Assembly: GCA_947683625.1 (NCBI GenBank)
Contig: CANTUR010000669.1
Location: forward strand, 620,001 to 684,000
From: Mallotus nudiflorus
Taxonomy: Eukaryota; Streptophyta; Magnoliopsida; Malpighiales; Euphorbiaceae
Length of the DNA: 64,000 nt
Reading direction: 5' to 3'
Shown: positions 23,604-36,900 of the stretch, piece by piece
Layout of the letters: the number at the start of each line of letters is the position of its first letter
Numbering within the stretch: the stretch's first letter is position 1
Program-made: the position numbers and the translations under genes
Notes under the pieces: model-generated
The model's input: only the letters and a program-made list of their open reading frames with translations
Told to the model about the DNA's origin: nothing
The model's database searches: none

Positions 23604-24199
23604 GTGAAAAATATAAATATTAAATACATAAATATAAAAAAATTCATTACTAATAGTATATTACAAATTATTTTATTTAGTTTAGAAAAATATATAAATT
23701 TAGGATTTTTCAATAAAAAATATAATTTTTAGTTATTTAATTTATGAAAATCATCCTAAAATATTTTTGAGATATTTTCTAAAAATTTAAAATTAAAAAT
23801 ATAGAAAAATGCATTAATTTAAATTATTTATTTTAGACATAATTAAAATAAGATGTAATCTATAGTTATTTTATTTTTTACAATTAAACTTTACTTTATT
23901 AACAATTACTATTAAATAATTTGACATACTCTTATCTAATGGTAATAAAAATAAAGTGAAAATAAAGTAATTAAAACCAAAATCACCTTAAAATTTTCTT
24001 TCAAATAATAAGTTAAAATTATTTAATTAACATACATGACTTATTTTACTTTTTATATCTTCAATAATTAAATAAAATATATTTTAATAATTTTAAAATA
24101 CATATATTGTTTAGGCGGATTGACAACAAGTTTAAACTTAAGATAAAAACGACCCAATCAACTGTAACTAATCCTCCTTAATTATCATCGCTAGCTATC
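23604..24199. other. AT-rich intergenic DNA
   Basis: Sequence between the LTR nest and the upstream region of the MUCI70-type gene. No supportable gene or repeat structure seen. Confidence 0.45.
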
Positions 24200-24406
24200 T
24201 CACAGAAAACAACGCAACATAAATGATGTATCTACTAAACCCTCAGGCCACCACAAACACCTGAGATCCATATCCGAGTCCCCATCAGCATTGGGTCTCG
24301 GCGAGCCTATTTCTGTAGTTTCACCTCTCACACCGTCACTTCCCTCGCCATTAAATGAAACCACCGCCGCTCCGTCGCCGGTGAAGTTTTTCGTTATTTT
24401 TTCCAT
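24200..24406 (-). CDS. Possible 68-aa small ORF, divergent from MUCI70-like gene
   Basis: An ATG at 24406 opens a 68-codon frame, rich in Gly, Asp and Glu, that ends at TGA 24202-24200. Its base composition is clearly more GC-rich than the surrounding DNA, which is coding-like, but the same strip would also serve as promoter and 5' leader of the gene starting at 24551. I recognise no family, signal peptide or membrane segment. It may be only leader sequence. Confidence 0.2.
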   Translation of the reverse strand: MEKITKNFTGDGAAVVSFNGEGSDGVRGETTEIGSPRPNADGDSDMDLRCLWWPEGLVDTSFMLRCFL

Positions 24407-24550
24407 CAACTTAAAAGTAAATAAATAGATCACACAGTGAGTGAGTGAGTGAACGAGGCATTGTTGAATAAATAATTTTTTTTTTAGCTGTTTCTTGATT
24501 CTGTTTACAATGCTTGAAGTAGTAGTAGATTGAAGAGAAACAGTAAATTA

Positions 24551-27500
24551 ATGGCGCAGTTCCGGCAATCAGGACATCACCACACGAACGGCGTGTCGTC
24601 CGATCACGTTTCCATAGGGATTCGTGCTTCTCCTTCTTCTCAATCTCAACAGCAGCAGCAGCAGCAGTATAAGCCTTCTCGTGCTCGCCGATCAGCGAGA
24701 TCCGATAAGTCTTACCGCTCTTCTAGCAGCTTCTCGATCGGCGCGCTCGTTGTCGTGCTTAGTCTTGTGCTTGTTGTTACTGTTTTAGTTTACTATTACA
24801 TTTCCGCCGAAAATAAAGGTTGGATGTTATATAAGTTTATTTGTTTTGTTGCTTTCTTGTTTTGTTTGGTTGCTGAGAAACTGTGGGAACGTAATGTAGA
24901 AAATTTATTTTGTTGGAAGAAAATGTAGCTTTATTTTGGAATGCTTAGGTTGCTAGAACCTTTTTGTTTGACTGCAGTATGTGTTTTTTTAGATGGAGTT
25001 TCTGCTCTAATTTTTAGAGATTTTACACGAGACTTGATTGAATAGAATTCAATTGAATTTGGATTATAATAATATGAACTTAATTGGAAACTAAAATATC
25101 ATGATGTTAGAAACATGAATTGTAAGCTGAAAATTTGAGATATAGATCGTAATTCTGTATTTTATCTTGCCTTTCTGAAGGACTTGCAATGTGTGTAGTA
25201 CTATGAATTGCGGTGGCAACTCTGCTTTGTAATCATCATGTCTGTGCTGGTGCAGAAATAAATGATCATCGTATTGATGATGATGATGATGTGAAGGATG
25301 ATCTTGATTTTCTTACAAATGTTACCCGGACAGACAGTGTTAAAGTCCTTGGGTTTGGCCAAGGTTCTGCACATGGACGGGATTCTAGGTATTGGGACAA
25401 GGATGATAGGAGAAGGGATGGAGACTATAATGAGGATGATGTGGACCATGATAGCAAGGAAGCTAAAGATGGATCTACTGACAAGAGACGTGATTCTGGG
25501 AAAGTCAAGAATGGAAAGGAGAAGACTTCTCAAGATGATTCTTCTAGGGGTTTAGATCATACAGTAACTGGTTTGTATAATGAAGATGGGCGTAAAGAAC
25601 TGAAAATGTATGAAGCGGAGTATGAGGCTTCTCTAAAGACCACTGGTCAATCGAGAAAGGAAAACATCATTAAAAATCAGGCACTTGATGGTGAGGATCA
25701 TGGGGAGCAGAATGAGGGGATTGATACGGATAACGAGTATGATGATGGTATAGACTCTCATGATATTCGTGCAGAGGATTATGGCGATTCTGTCCATGAC
25801 AATGAGGATACAGCTTCTGTGAGAAATTCCCATGATGAAGATGGTAGAGAGTTCTCTAATTTCCATGATGCTGATCAAAATATTACCAAAAGCAATAAGG
25901 AAGACTCTGAGGATATATCAGATAAGTCTTTGAAAACCAAAACTTTGGATAATGTTGTCAATAATTCTCGGCATATACGTTCAAATGGTGGTCAATCTGC
26001 AACTAAATCTAGGTTGGAGTCAAAAAGAAAATCAAAGCGCCGGAAAGGTACTGATAAAATTTGTTTCTCTCTCTGCCCTCTTCTTCTTCCTCCTCCTCCA
26101 GAGATACTATGTCTGTGGACGTTTAATACGTTATATTATAGCTGTATGCTTCCTAATGCTTTTTTAGTTTAACTTATCTTTATAAGAATGAAGTTTCTTG
26201 TAAAAAAATTCTGGAGATGTTAGAAATTTTGTTGGATATGGGCATCTACATTCTGTTAAATTTTGCTTAGTTATATATGTGCTCAGTTCGATAGTTGATT
26301 TGACAATGGCTTCCTTTATGCTATGTGCCACGCCTATGCATAGTGGATACTGGGTGGAGCGCCCAGCAGATGAGACAAAATGCTGGGGCTTTGAGGTATC
26401 TACATCCAATAAACCTGGGAATTCAGTGATATTTAGTGCAGTTATAGCTTTGACATGCAGATTTCTCAGAAACCTTAACCAGATGTAGTAATAAGATCAA
26501 ACTAGGTGGATGCCTCACCATCTACGTTGTAGTATCCTACCTTTTCTCCTGATAATTTTTGTAGGACAGCAAAGAAAAAAGATGATTTCTTTGAATGCTA
26601 CTCTTTTCTAAGCTTCTTTTCCTAGTGTAACTTCTTGGATGCATTTTTGTAGTTGGGAGATGGTTTTTTTTGTTTCTTTGTTTTTGGGTGGTGTAGGGGT
26701 TGCTGGCTGTGGTGCTTAGGTCTTCTTAATTATTATTCAAAGCATGTTAAGTCTGAATGTCGGTTGTAGAGTCATAGATATTGTTTTTAGATGGACTAGA
26801 TGACATGCTGTGTGATATGGAATGAAGTCAATGCAGAAATAATTTGTGTTTTTTTTTTGTTTTTCTTCAGAACTCAAAGATAATGAGGACAGCTGCTTTA
26901 CTTGCATAGCCAACCTAAACATTTTTATTGTTTCTTAAAATCAAATTTTTCATTCAACAACCTTGCGTATGTCAGCATTTGCACAAAGAAGTTTCCTAAG
27001 GATAAAGATTTACTAGGAGTTCATATGCACGCCCAAAAACTGGTCAACTATCTACTGCCTTCTGTCCGATCCATGTTTATGTCTAAACCTTTTTATATGC
27101 TAGATGATGAATTGATGCAGTTTCATGAGTTTATGCCCTGGCAAAGCTTGGTGTTGATCGAACTGTTCAAGTTAAATAATGTAATTTGGAGAGATTTTGG
27201 AACAGCCTTTTAAAGAAAATGGTTAAGGAGTTTAATTTAAATTTTCAGATGACTGTTTGATCACTCAAGCACTTCAGAATTGTGGTTCTTCATGATTAAC
27301 CTATTCTTTTTCCCCCCCTTTTTTGGTGGTCTATGCAAGCCTCTCATTCAGTTGCATCTTTGTCTCTGCATGTACATGTTTCTGCTTCTTTTGCTGTGAT
27401 ACTTTATTTGGGATTTTATTTTATAAGACTTGGAAAATTTCCTGGTCCTTCTATCCCTTGTTTAAAAAAATTTATATGATCATTTCTCACTCCAGTCTGA

Positions 27501-30476
27501 TGTACCATGCTCAACAGGCTGTGAGATGAAGTTTCTAAATTCTACTACACAACTTGTGGAGCCATTTGAAAGTCGAAAATTTGCAAGATTTTCCCTGCAG
27601 TACAATGAAAATGAGGAGAGGCCCAATGGCGAGGAACAATGGGAGGCTAAATTTGCTGGACATCAGACCCTCCAAGAGCGGGAAGAATCATTTTTGGCAC
27701 ATGATCAAAAAATAAATTGTGGCTTTGTTAAAGGTCCAGAAGGATCTCCAAGTACAGGGTTTGATTTGTCAGAAGATGATGCTAGTTATATCAGTCGATG
27801 CCACATTGCTGTGATCTCTTGCATCTTTGGCAATTCTGATCGCTTGAGGTCACCTCCTACTAAAATGGTTAGCAGACCTCTATTTTAGTAAAATTAGGTG
27901 CAGAAATATGTTTTGGCGCATTTGCTATGTTGGATGACAGTTTTTGGCTGTTGATGCATGGCATTAATTCAAAAGAATTTTGGTGTATATTGTAACTAGC
28001 AAATCATAATGTGCATAAATATTTTAACATATCGGCAATGCATGCCCTTCCCCATCTGTCAATTTAGAAAAGGAAAACATTTGGTGCAACTTGGATAGTT
28101 GTGGAAACAAGTTCTCCCTCATCTGTATAATCTTGAAATCAGCTCTTGGCATCACTTGGTAGTATTACTTTTATGGTGAATCTTATAAACTTGGACTCCT
28201 AAATTTTTTCTTATGTCACATATTCATGTTTTTTGTTTGTGTGTGCATTTTCTGTCGTTTTCTAATTTTTTTCTTACTACTCTTGCCATGCTGTCCATTA
28301 ATCCAGAAATGTTGTTTCTATGATTTGGAAGAATGATTTTATCATGATCTTTTATTTGTACATGTGTCTACCCATTGTAATTGTAAATATTGTGCCTTCT
28401 TCAGGTCACTCGGTTATCAAGGAAAAATGTTTGCTTTGTTATGTTCATGGATGAACTTACCTTGCAAACACTTTCTTCAGAAGGCCACATGCCTGACAGA
28501 GCAGGTTTTATTGGTTTTTGGAAGGTTGTAGTAGTGAAGAATCTACCATACACTGACATGCGGAGAGTGGGGAAAATACCAAAATTATTACCACACAGGC
28601 TTTTCCCTTCTGCAAGGTATAAAATAAATTTTACATTGAAATGTTTATGTTGTACTGCACACAACTTTGAATTTACTTTGTGATAGGTAGCATATTATTG
28701 GTATCGAACATTAGTGTAGTTTCTATGGCTTATAACACTTTAGTTGCTTATTTATATCATGACAATTAAAAAATGGTACTTTCAGCAAAATTACATTCTG
28801 GGATATTCAGGAACAATTTGAAGAATTTTTTTAACTGGATGCCCACTCATAAATTGCATTAGAGATTTATTTAGTTTTAATGAATAGGTGGACACCAGAT
28901 TCCTCTTTCCTCTCTGTCAATCCAGTTCACTAGTGAAATTCCTAACTCATTTATGAGGTGTTAACATTAAAAGAAGTGCTAGCAAACTTTTACAGTTTAT
29001 ATTCCCCTTGTTTTTTTTCTGCATTTTTTTTTCATTATTGAAAAATAATTTTGCTTTCTCTACTCTTTTTAACTCTTGGCACCAATATGGTTAATATGTA
29101 CATGAATAATTTAGTATAAGAAAAACTGTTTGTGCCTTCTCAAATACATGTCTTGCACCCTTAATTGAATTTGAGTGCCGACGCCCTCTATTTTTGGCTT
29201 TAATAAATAAATTGAATAAAGTTTTGTAGGTCTCGGGCCGGAATATTAAATATAGGTACTTTTTTTCCTTTGGATTCTGGATACTTCCTGTATACCCTTG
29301 GCAGTAGAATCTATGTATTTTATCCACCAGGATGCTTGAGGATTTTGGCGCTCGAGTTGAGGATGGGTACACTATTTAATGCTTATGCAGCAGCCACAAT
29401 CCCTTGTTCCTGGCATTTTATGTGCCTGTTTATGTGGATGTAGAGTTGGTGGATTGTGAAAGCATATTTCTTCTGAAACAGGCAGAGGAACTGTATTAGT
29501 GGAAATTTCTTGCTAACGTGCAGTATCACTTATATTTTCATTTTGTTCATCCATGAATATGTTTTCAGGTATTCAATCTGGTTGGATAGCAAATTGCGTC
29601 TACAACTTGACCCTTTGCTCGTTCTGGAATATTTCCTGTGGCGAAAAGGTTATGAGTATGCTATTTCTAATCACTATGATCGCCATTGTGTCTGGGAAGA
29701 GGTAGCACAGAACAAGAGATTGAACAAGTATAACCATACAGTTATAGATCAGCAATTTTCTTTCTACCAGGCTGATGGACTGAAAAGATTCAATGCTTCT
29801 GATCCAAACAAGCTTCTTCCCAGCAGTAAGATTTCCTTCTAATCCAAAAGGTTTTTGGGCTATTTTTTGTAACAAAAATTCACTTTCTGCACATTTCTTT
29901 TGACAAGACACATTTGGTATGTCTACAGATGTACCTGAAGGGTCTCTAATTGTGAGAGCGCACACTCCAATGTCGAACTTGTTCTCCTGTCTTTGGTTCA
30001 ATGAGGTTGAACGCTTTACTCCTCGTGATCAACTGAGTTTTGCGTATACATATCAGAAACTAAGAAGAGTGAATCCTGACAAACCATTTCATCTTCACAT
30101 GTTCAAGGTGAATAGAAACTGAACTATTACTACTATAACTCTTTTTTTTTTTTGCTACAACTGTCAGGGCCATCAGCAGGCTAGAGATTGTATCCCCTTT
30201 CTAGGCAAATCTTGAATGTACATTCACCTGCAACAGCCTGATGCATTCTGGATTTTACTCCTGAAAGTGCTCTGTACAAGTGTTGAACCTTAATTGTCAA
30301 GGACAGGGTGCTCCTTCCTTACCAACTGGGCCAACCAAGTGTTTGGAATATTAACTTTAATTCTACTTTTATTTGCTATCTTATAGGATTGTGAGAGGAG
30401 AGCTGTTGCAAAGTTATTTAGACACAGGTCAGAGGAGAAGCGAAATATTATTCGCCGTCAGCAAGCAACAGAATGA
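24551..30476 (+). CDS. DUF616 glycosyltransferase, MUCI70-like (7 exons)
   Basis: Predicted exons: 24551-24818, 25256-26047, 27518-27867, 28405-28616, 29569-29825, 29929-30107 and 30387-30476. All introns are GT-AG with consistent phases, giving 715 residues. The start M-A-Q-F-R-Q-S-G is the first in-frame ATG. A poly-Gln run (33-39) and a basic stretch precede one membrane segment (about 62-84), so a type II Golgi protein is likely. Exon 2 encodes about 264 very acidic, probably disordered residues. Exons 3-7 carry the DUF616 domain, including I-S-C-I-F-G, V-C-F-V-M-F-M-D, the Y-S-I-W-L-D-S-K strand, H-Y-D-R-H-C-V-W-E-E and a basic C-terminus. In Arabidopsis MUCI70 (At1g28240) is a probable hexosyltransferase for mucilage and cell-wall pectin. 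Family membership is clear; substrate is inferred. Confidence 0.9.
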
Positions 30477-33400
30477 AATGTGCCAGACATTTGTTTTTCA
30501 TGGGAAGCCTGTCCTTGTACATCATTTTAGCCACACTCAGATATAGTGCTTGATGATAGTATACCCTCTAATGCCCCCAAAACGTTACAGAAATTCTGGC
30601 TGTTGACAGTATACCTCGAATTTTGTATTCTGAAAGTGAAGGGAAGTCATAGATAGTGGATGCAGGAGACACTTGGCAGTTCTTTTGTTGGGGTGAGTCA
30701 ATATTGCCGGTCGCCCCTACAACTACAGTTAAATACATCTGTGTGGAAAAGTAAGTAGTGTTCTTAAGCTTCTTCATTGTACCAAATTCATTCACCATTC
30801 TTTGTTCCATATTGAGGCTGGTAATGCACCCAATGCCTCTTGTACCATTACCTCCCTTAGATCTATACCTATATTTTTCCCCTCATGTTTTGGATTCAAT
30901 CATTTTTTTTTACTGTAAAACCTGATATCAATATTTGTTATCTGTAACAAGTTTTAATGGCTTAACAACAAATGTACGATATATTCTTGGCAAGTTGGGT
31001 CCAGGTTGTATTCTTATCCTATAATATTTTTTTTGGCAAAATGCCTTCTTTCACATATGAACTTCATCTTTTTGATCTATTGCACACCTCAACTTTATTT
31101 TGTTTTTTATTACATGTATGAACTTTTATTTTTTTCCTATTTCAGTATGAATTCAAAATTTTTGATTTTATTGAACCATATGAGTTGCTAGTGTGGACAG
31201 GCATTTGAAGTTCAATAGAATCAAAGAATTTGAATTCACATGTGTACACAGGAAAAAAAAATAAAAGTTCAGAAAAAATTAAAGTTAAGGTGTGCAATAC
31301 ACAAAAGTGATAAAGTGCAGGTGTGAAAGAAGGTATTTGGCTTTTATTTGTTTATTTGTTTTTTTGCTTTTTTTCGACAGAGACCCAATGGACTTTGGGT
31401 TACATGATAGGGTAATTATTTTCTCCTCTCATCATAAAGATCATAAATTTTCATTAGCATTGACTACAAGTAGGAATGCTAATCAAATTGCTTGATTGGC
31501 ACAAACTAAAAATTATTTATGCTAATGGAAAAATGAATTTTATGTGAGTCTCACCCCCAAAAATGTTTGATTATAGACTCGAGTAATGGAAAATCGACCT
31601 ATAAAGATTCTAAGATGGTAACAATTTTGATCAGATGGATTGTAGTTAGCTGATTGTCATGTTTGAAAAGTTCATAGTTGCTAGGATTGATTTTTTTTTT
31701 TTAAATTAACTTTAAAGAATGAGGCCTTTCGAAAAAAAAAAAAAAATCTTCCAAACAAGGCACGAAAGAATTATTACGTTCCAAATTATTGGAGTGAGCA
31801 TGGTTCAATTAATCCAATCATAAAATAAAATTCTGAATCAAACCACATTATATAGTTTTTTCTTAATATATATAATCATAATTAAACCATTTATATTGGT
31901 TATTCAATTAATCGATTAACCAATTAAACCGGTTCAAATAATAATATCGGTTTCAATTTTTTATTTATAATAATTTTTGTTGAATATAGTATCTACACAC
32001 TTTTTATTTAAAAATTATAAAAAATATAGTCTATAACCTTTTATATTATAACGAGAAAAAACTTATATTCATAAAAATCAATTTTAGAAAATTTTTATAT
32101 GAATTTAAAGTAAAAGGATATATATATTATTATTATTTTAATCACGATTTTACATTTTTTTTTATATATGTGGTCAGTTTTATAAAATAAAAAATTTAAA
32201 TCCAACCATTATTTATTAAAACAGTTTTAAAAATGGAACCAAAACTAAACTTATTAATTCAATTACCTATTTTTTCGAATTGATTTTCCAATTCTTGATT
32301 ACCGAATTGATTTTTTGATTTTATTTACTCAGCCCTATTATAAATGGTGAAATTTAACACGTGTCTAAATATTTGACTACTATAACACTTTACATGTTCG
32401 GGGCCCGTAAGAGAAAACAATCTAAGACTATAAGTTTAAGATTGTAGATGAAGTTATCATTCGGATAAAATTTGAAACATACTTTACAACAATTGAATTC
32501 TATGGAGAGAACTAACAACCGTCTTCAGAAACTGAATTTGAAAATAAAGTATGAGTTTTCTAAATGCTCATCCAACCCTAAATCTTTTTTTTTGTTTCAT
32601 ATTTTATTATTTTAAATTATTAAATTATTTTTTTATTAACATATAAAATTACAATTTCCTTCATAAAATTTTAAAATTTACAATTAAATCCAAATTCATT
32701 ATTAATCAATGTAAGAATTAAAAATGTCATTCACCTCATGAGGAGAAAAAAAAAAGATTACAACCACACAAGAGAATAAAAAAATATATAATACAAGGCC
32801 AAAAAAATCAAACTAAAGAAACTAAAATTAATATCAGGAGTGAATACTATCTTGTTCATTTGTCCTGAAATTAAAATTAAAATTAGTCCTAAAAAATAAA
32901 AGGAAACCTACAAGGAAAACATACAAGTTGGTCCACAAGATAAAATAAAGTAATAATGATAATGATAATAATAAAACAAAGAAACTAAATGAATTAAATA
33001 CAGGACATAAGAAACAAACTAAAACTAGACAACTCGAGTTGTTAAATAAATGAAAGTTTTATCTAAATCATCCCATGTCTAAACTAAGAAGTTAAACCAA
33101 GAACAAGAACAATAAATTAAATTCATTTTGAAACTAAGATTAAATAACAAAAATTAAATAAAATAAATATCAACATGAAAAATGAAACCGATAAAAAAAT
33201 TCAACTCATGAAAAGTTTAAAGAAATTAATCATTTTATATATTGACAAAATCCCAAAAAATAAATAAATAACGAAAAAACTAATTTTATGGAACACAATT
33301 AACGTAATTTAAAAAAGTTACTCACCTCAAGTGATCAATGCCATAAAGATTGCTAAGAAGGATTTTTCTGAATTTGGAATGCTGATAATCCCAATGATTT

Positions 33401-33852
33401 TACTTTCCCTCCTCTTCTTCTTGAGGAGAGTTTATTTCATGATCAATAATATCACTATTTTTTTTGCTTAAAAAAATAAGGTTAATATACAATTACATAA
33501 TTACTAACTACATGGGTTAAAAAAAAAAGATAAAATCACCCTTTTTTTCAAGTTTATTTTTTAAATTTTTTTATTAATAAAGAGGTAAAATATTTTTCCA
33601 CTTTTCAATCAAGTAAAATTTAATTATAAAAATTATAAATTAATTAATAAATTTAATTATAGAAATCAATGATAAATGATAAAATTCAAAACCTTACACT
33701 TCAATATAATTTTAGAATAAAATTACCATTATATCCCCACATTATCATTTTTTTTCTGTCTTTACTACATGTGCAATTTGACTTTAAAAGTCTTTTGCTT
33801 GAATTATAGATGGATTTAGGTTTATAAGTAAAAGTAACTTCAAAGTTAGAAG
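30477..33852. other. 3' region of the MUCI70-like gene and intergenic DNA
   Basis: The first few hundred bases are probably 3' untranslated sequence. After the foldback element at 31035-31341 the DNA is AT-rich and gene-free, with A runs at 31731-31746 and a CT-rich strip at 33404-33425. No coding similarity recognised. Confidence 0.5.
31035..31341. mobile_element. Foldback MITE-like inverted repeat (~307 bp)
   Basis: The left half (from GGCAAAATGCCTTCTTTCACA) and the reverse complement of the right half (GCCAAATACCTTCTTTCACA) align over nearly their whole length. Shared inner blocks include ATTGCACACCT.AACTTTA, TGAACTTTTATTTTTTT and TTGATT.TATTGAA. The unpaired centre is about 30 bases around 31180. 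The RNA would form a long imperfect hairpin with arms of about 140 bases. No coding capacity and no certain target duplication. Confidence 0.8.
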
Positions 33853-33860
33853 TATAAAAG
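33853..33860 (+). promoter_or_regulatory. TATA box of the methyltransferase gene
   Basis: TATAAAAG lies 72 bases before the ATG at 33932, which puts the expected transcription start near 33885-33890. It is the only good TATA match close to the gene. Confidence 0.6.
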
Positions 33861-33931
33861 CACAAACAACTCATACACAACAAAACATATAGTAAATATA
33901 GAAGCAAAAGAAAAGGTCAGGAAACAAGGAA

Positions 33932-36900
33932 ATGGGTTCCATGAGAAGCTATCAAGAAGTGGAAGCAGAAGCAGAAGCAGAAGAAGAAGCATGCCTCAAT
34001 GCTATGCTATTTTCCAGCTCTCATATATTTCCTATGGTCTTTCGTGCAGCTATTGAACTTGACCTCTTTGGTATCATTGCCAAATCAGGCCAAGGAGCTC
34101 ATGTTTCAGCCTCTGAAATTGCCTCTCATCTTCCTACAAACAACCCTGACGCCCCTTCCATGCTTGACCGCATGCTGCGACTCTTCGCTGCCCATTCTCT
34201 CCTCTCTTCTTCATCAAGAACCCTCGGTGATGGTCGAGTTGAAAGAATTTATGGGCTAACACCTGCCTGCAAATTCTTTCTTCGCAGCAATGAAGAACAA
34301 GCTGGCTCTCTTGCTCCTTTATCTGCCCTTTCTACTCATCCAGCTGCCATTCAGGTTTGGTATGGAAATCTTAAATACTCTTTGTGGGCAATAATTCTTG
34401 TCATCGGGCATGATGTGAATGGTAACATCACACCTTGTAAAAATTAGAAGTAAAAATTCTTCTGCTACATGAGAATAAAAGTGAAAAAAATTAATAATTT
34501 CATCTTTTTTCTTCTGCTATTCTTCATCTTTTTTCTTCTGCTACATGTCGCGCGCCATGCAATGTATATGTATCAGAAATTTTATCTTTATTGATAGTTT
34601 AAAATATATACATCATTTAATTCTGTGGTTTAATATATTTGATGTGTAAGGAAAACTTTTTCAGATGGATATAATCGTTTAAAAGATTTTTGTTGGTGTT
34701 AATTTATAGGTTACACATGAAAGATGCAATTCTTGAAGGTGGGAATATGTTCAAGAAAGTACATGGGATGTCTATATTTGAGTACATGAAAAAAGATGCA
34801 GCATTCAACAAGATTTTCAATGAGGCAATGGTTGGTCTGTCTACTGTTATCATGGATGCAATTTTAAAGACCTATAAAGGATTTGAGGGAGAAATGACAT
34901 TAGTTGATGTTGGTGGTGGCACTGGTAAAGTCCTTAGCATGATCATCTCCAAGCATCCTTCCATCAAAGCCATCAACTTTGATCTGCCTCATGTTATAGA
35001 AAGTGCACCACCTTTACCTGGTAATTAACTGATCAATTAAAATTTTATTTTCAAATTTTTTTCTTAATTCATGTAAATTTATTTTTATTAATTTGATATT
35101 TATTTTTAAAAGTTTTAAGGTATTAAAAAAAAATTAATGTTTACAATAAAGCATTTCTTTGTTATAGTATTGCATAATTAAATAGAGTTAACATTTAGAG
35201 GTAAAATAAATTTAAACTAAAATTATCAAAATTAAAGATATCAAAAATTAATTATATAAAATTTAAAGATAAAAACTTGCATTGGACGAATATTTTTAAT
35301 ATGCTGTCATAGATTATTTATTCAAGAATGTGGAAGTTTGTTGATTAAAATAGTCAAACGAAAAACAAATTAAACATAGATCTTTAAAATGACTGGTCAT
35401 CATAAAAAATAAGAGTAAAAATTAGAGTCGGAACGATTGATTTTGATTTTTAGCATTTGGTTTTTTAAATTTTTGTATAGGAATGAGAATAAATTTCCCC
35501 ATCAATTGAAATTACACATTCATCTTGTAGGGGTAATAAACGACTTTTCATTCCCATAAAATGAAGTTAAATTAATTATATATTAGTCAAAATTTTAAAT
35601 ATTATCATATAATATTGAAATTTATAAATAAAAAATATAAATTCATAATAATAATTATTTAATATATTTTCATATATAAATAAAATTGGTTTGAATTTTA
35701 ATTCTCTTATAAACCAAACACCTTACTAAAATTTTATTCAATTTCTAATTTCTTGTTATTCTGATTTTAATTTCAATTTTGATTTGAGAATGTGAATCAA
35801 ATCACCTAATTTGATTCACCGAATTTGAGTAGTGTGGTTGCGTAAAAGCTAGCATTTGTGTATAGCACGTATATGATGATTCATGTTTTGAACTTTGAAC
35901 AAAGAATTTTTCTGTTGAACAAACAATTTTTTTTTTAATCATTTGCCTAACAAATTCCAAATTAATACTACAAAAAGTCATACATCCATAAGTTTGGGAT
36001 AAAATTAAAAGACTTTTAGCTTTTCATTAGTATAGAAAATAGTTCATACACGTTAATGTCAACCATGTTTAATCATCTTGGACAATTTTCTTAAGTCAAA
36101 TTTAGAAATTTTCTCCCTTCGAATTACATTACATTATAGGTCACTTTCACCGATTCGTACAGTTAATTTTAAATAATATTTAATTTAATTTTATATTAGA
36201 GTTGACATATTTTACTTTAATATGGTTTATAAAAATTTAAGTTAACAAATTACTGGTCCGATGGTCCGATACTTTAAAATAAAATAAAACCTATTCATAT
36301 TGTTAATTAAAAAAAAATAATAAATTTATCGAACAATTGATAGAAATTGTTAAGCGACATTTTAAATTAGAATTCTGATATATACAATTATTTTAAATTA
36401 GTTGTTAAAAAATTATTATCATCTTTATAATTTTTTCATAATTAAACTACATTAATCAAAGTTTAATAATGGAAGAAACAATTTTTTATACGATATTCTT
36501 AATATTTAATAGTTATAACAATTTCAACCGAAATTCGAGTGAACTCATAAGAAAAAATTTTAAACAAATGTGATAATTTATTATAAATAAATTAAGTCTA
36601 AATTTTTTTATGAAAATCGAAATGGGGAGGATGATGCATGCATATTCTATTTTTCTTTGATTGCATAATCAAGATTATTATTATTATTATTATTTTTGTT
36701 GTTAATAATTCAGGAATTCAACATGTCGGAGGAGACATGCTGACAGATATTCCAACTGGAGACGCAATTATGATTAAGGTGACAAATATGAATTACATTA
36801 TTATTATTATTATTTTTAAAATTTTTTGGGTTCAAAATGCAGAAAATTCATATTTAACATTTTATATGAATAAATTTGAGTGTTGCAGGATACGTGCCAC

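Noticed and set aside
6162..23608. A target duplication for the outer LTR
   Set aside because: AAATA before 6167 and GTGAA after 23603 do not match. The ends are too eroded to claim it.
25201..25878. Minus-strand frames opposite exon 2 of the MUCI70-like gene
   Set aside because: They are shadows of the Asp/Glu-rich coding sequence, which reads as Ile/Met-rich frames on the other strand.
26164..27213. Several open frames between exons 2 and 3 of the MUCI70-like gene
   Set aside because: They lie in intron 2. The flanking exons join in phase across them and no family matches.
30568..30810. 80-codon minus-strand frame after the MUCI70-like gene
   Set aside because: It lies in the probable 3' untranslated region with no recognisable family or splice context.
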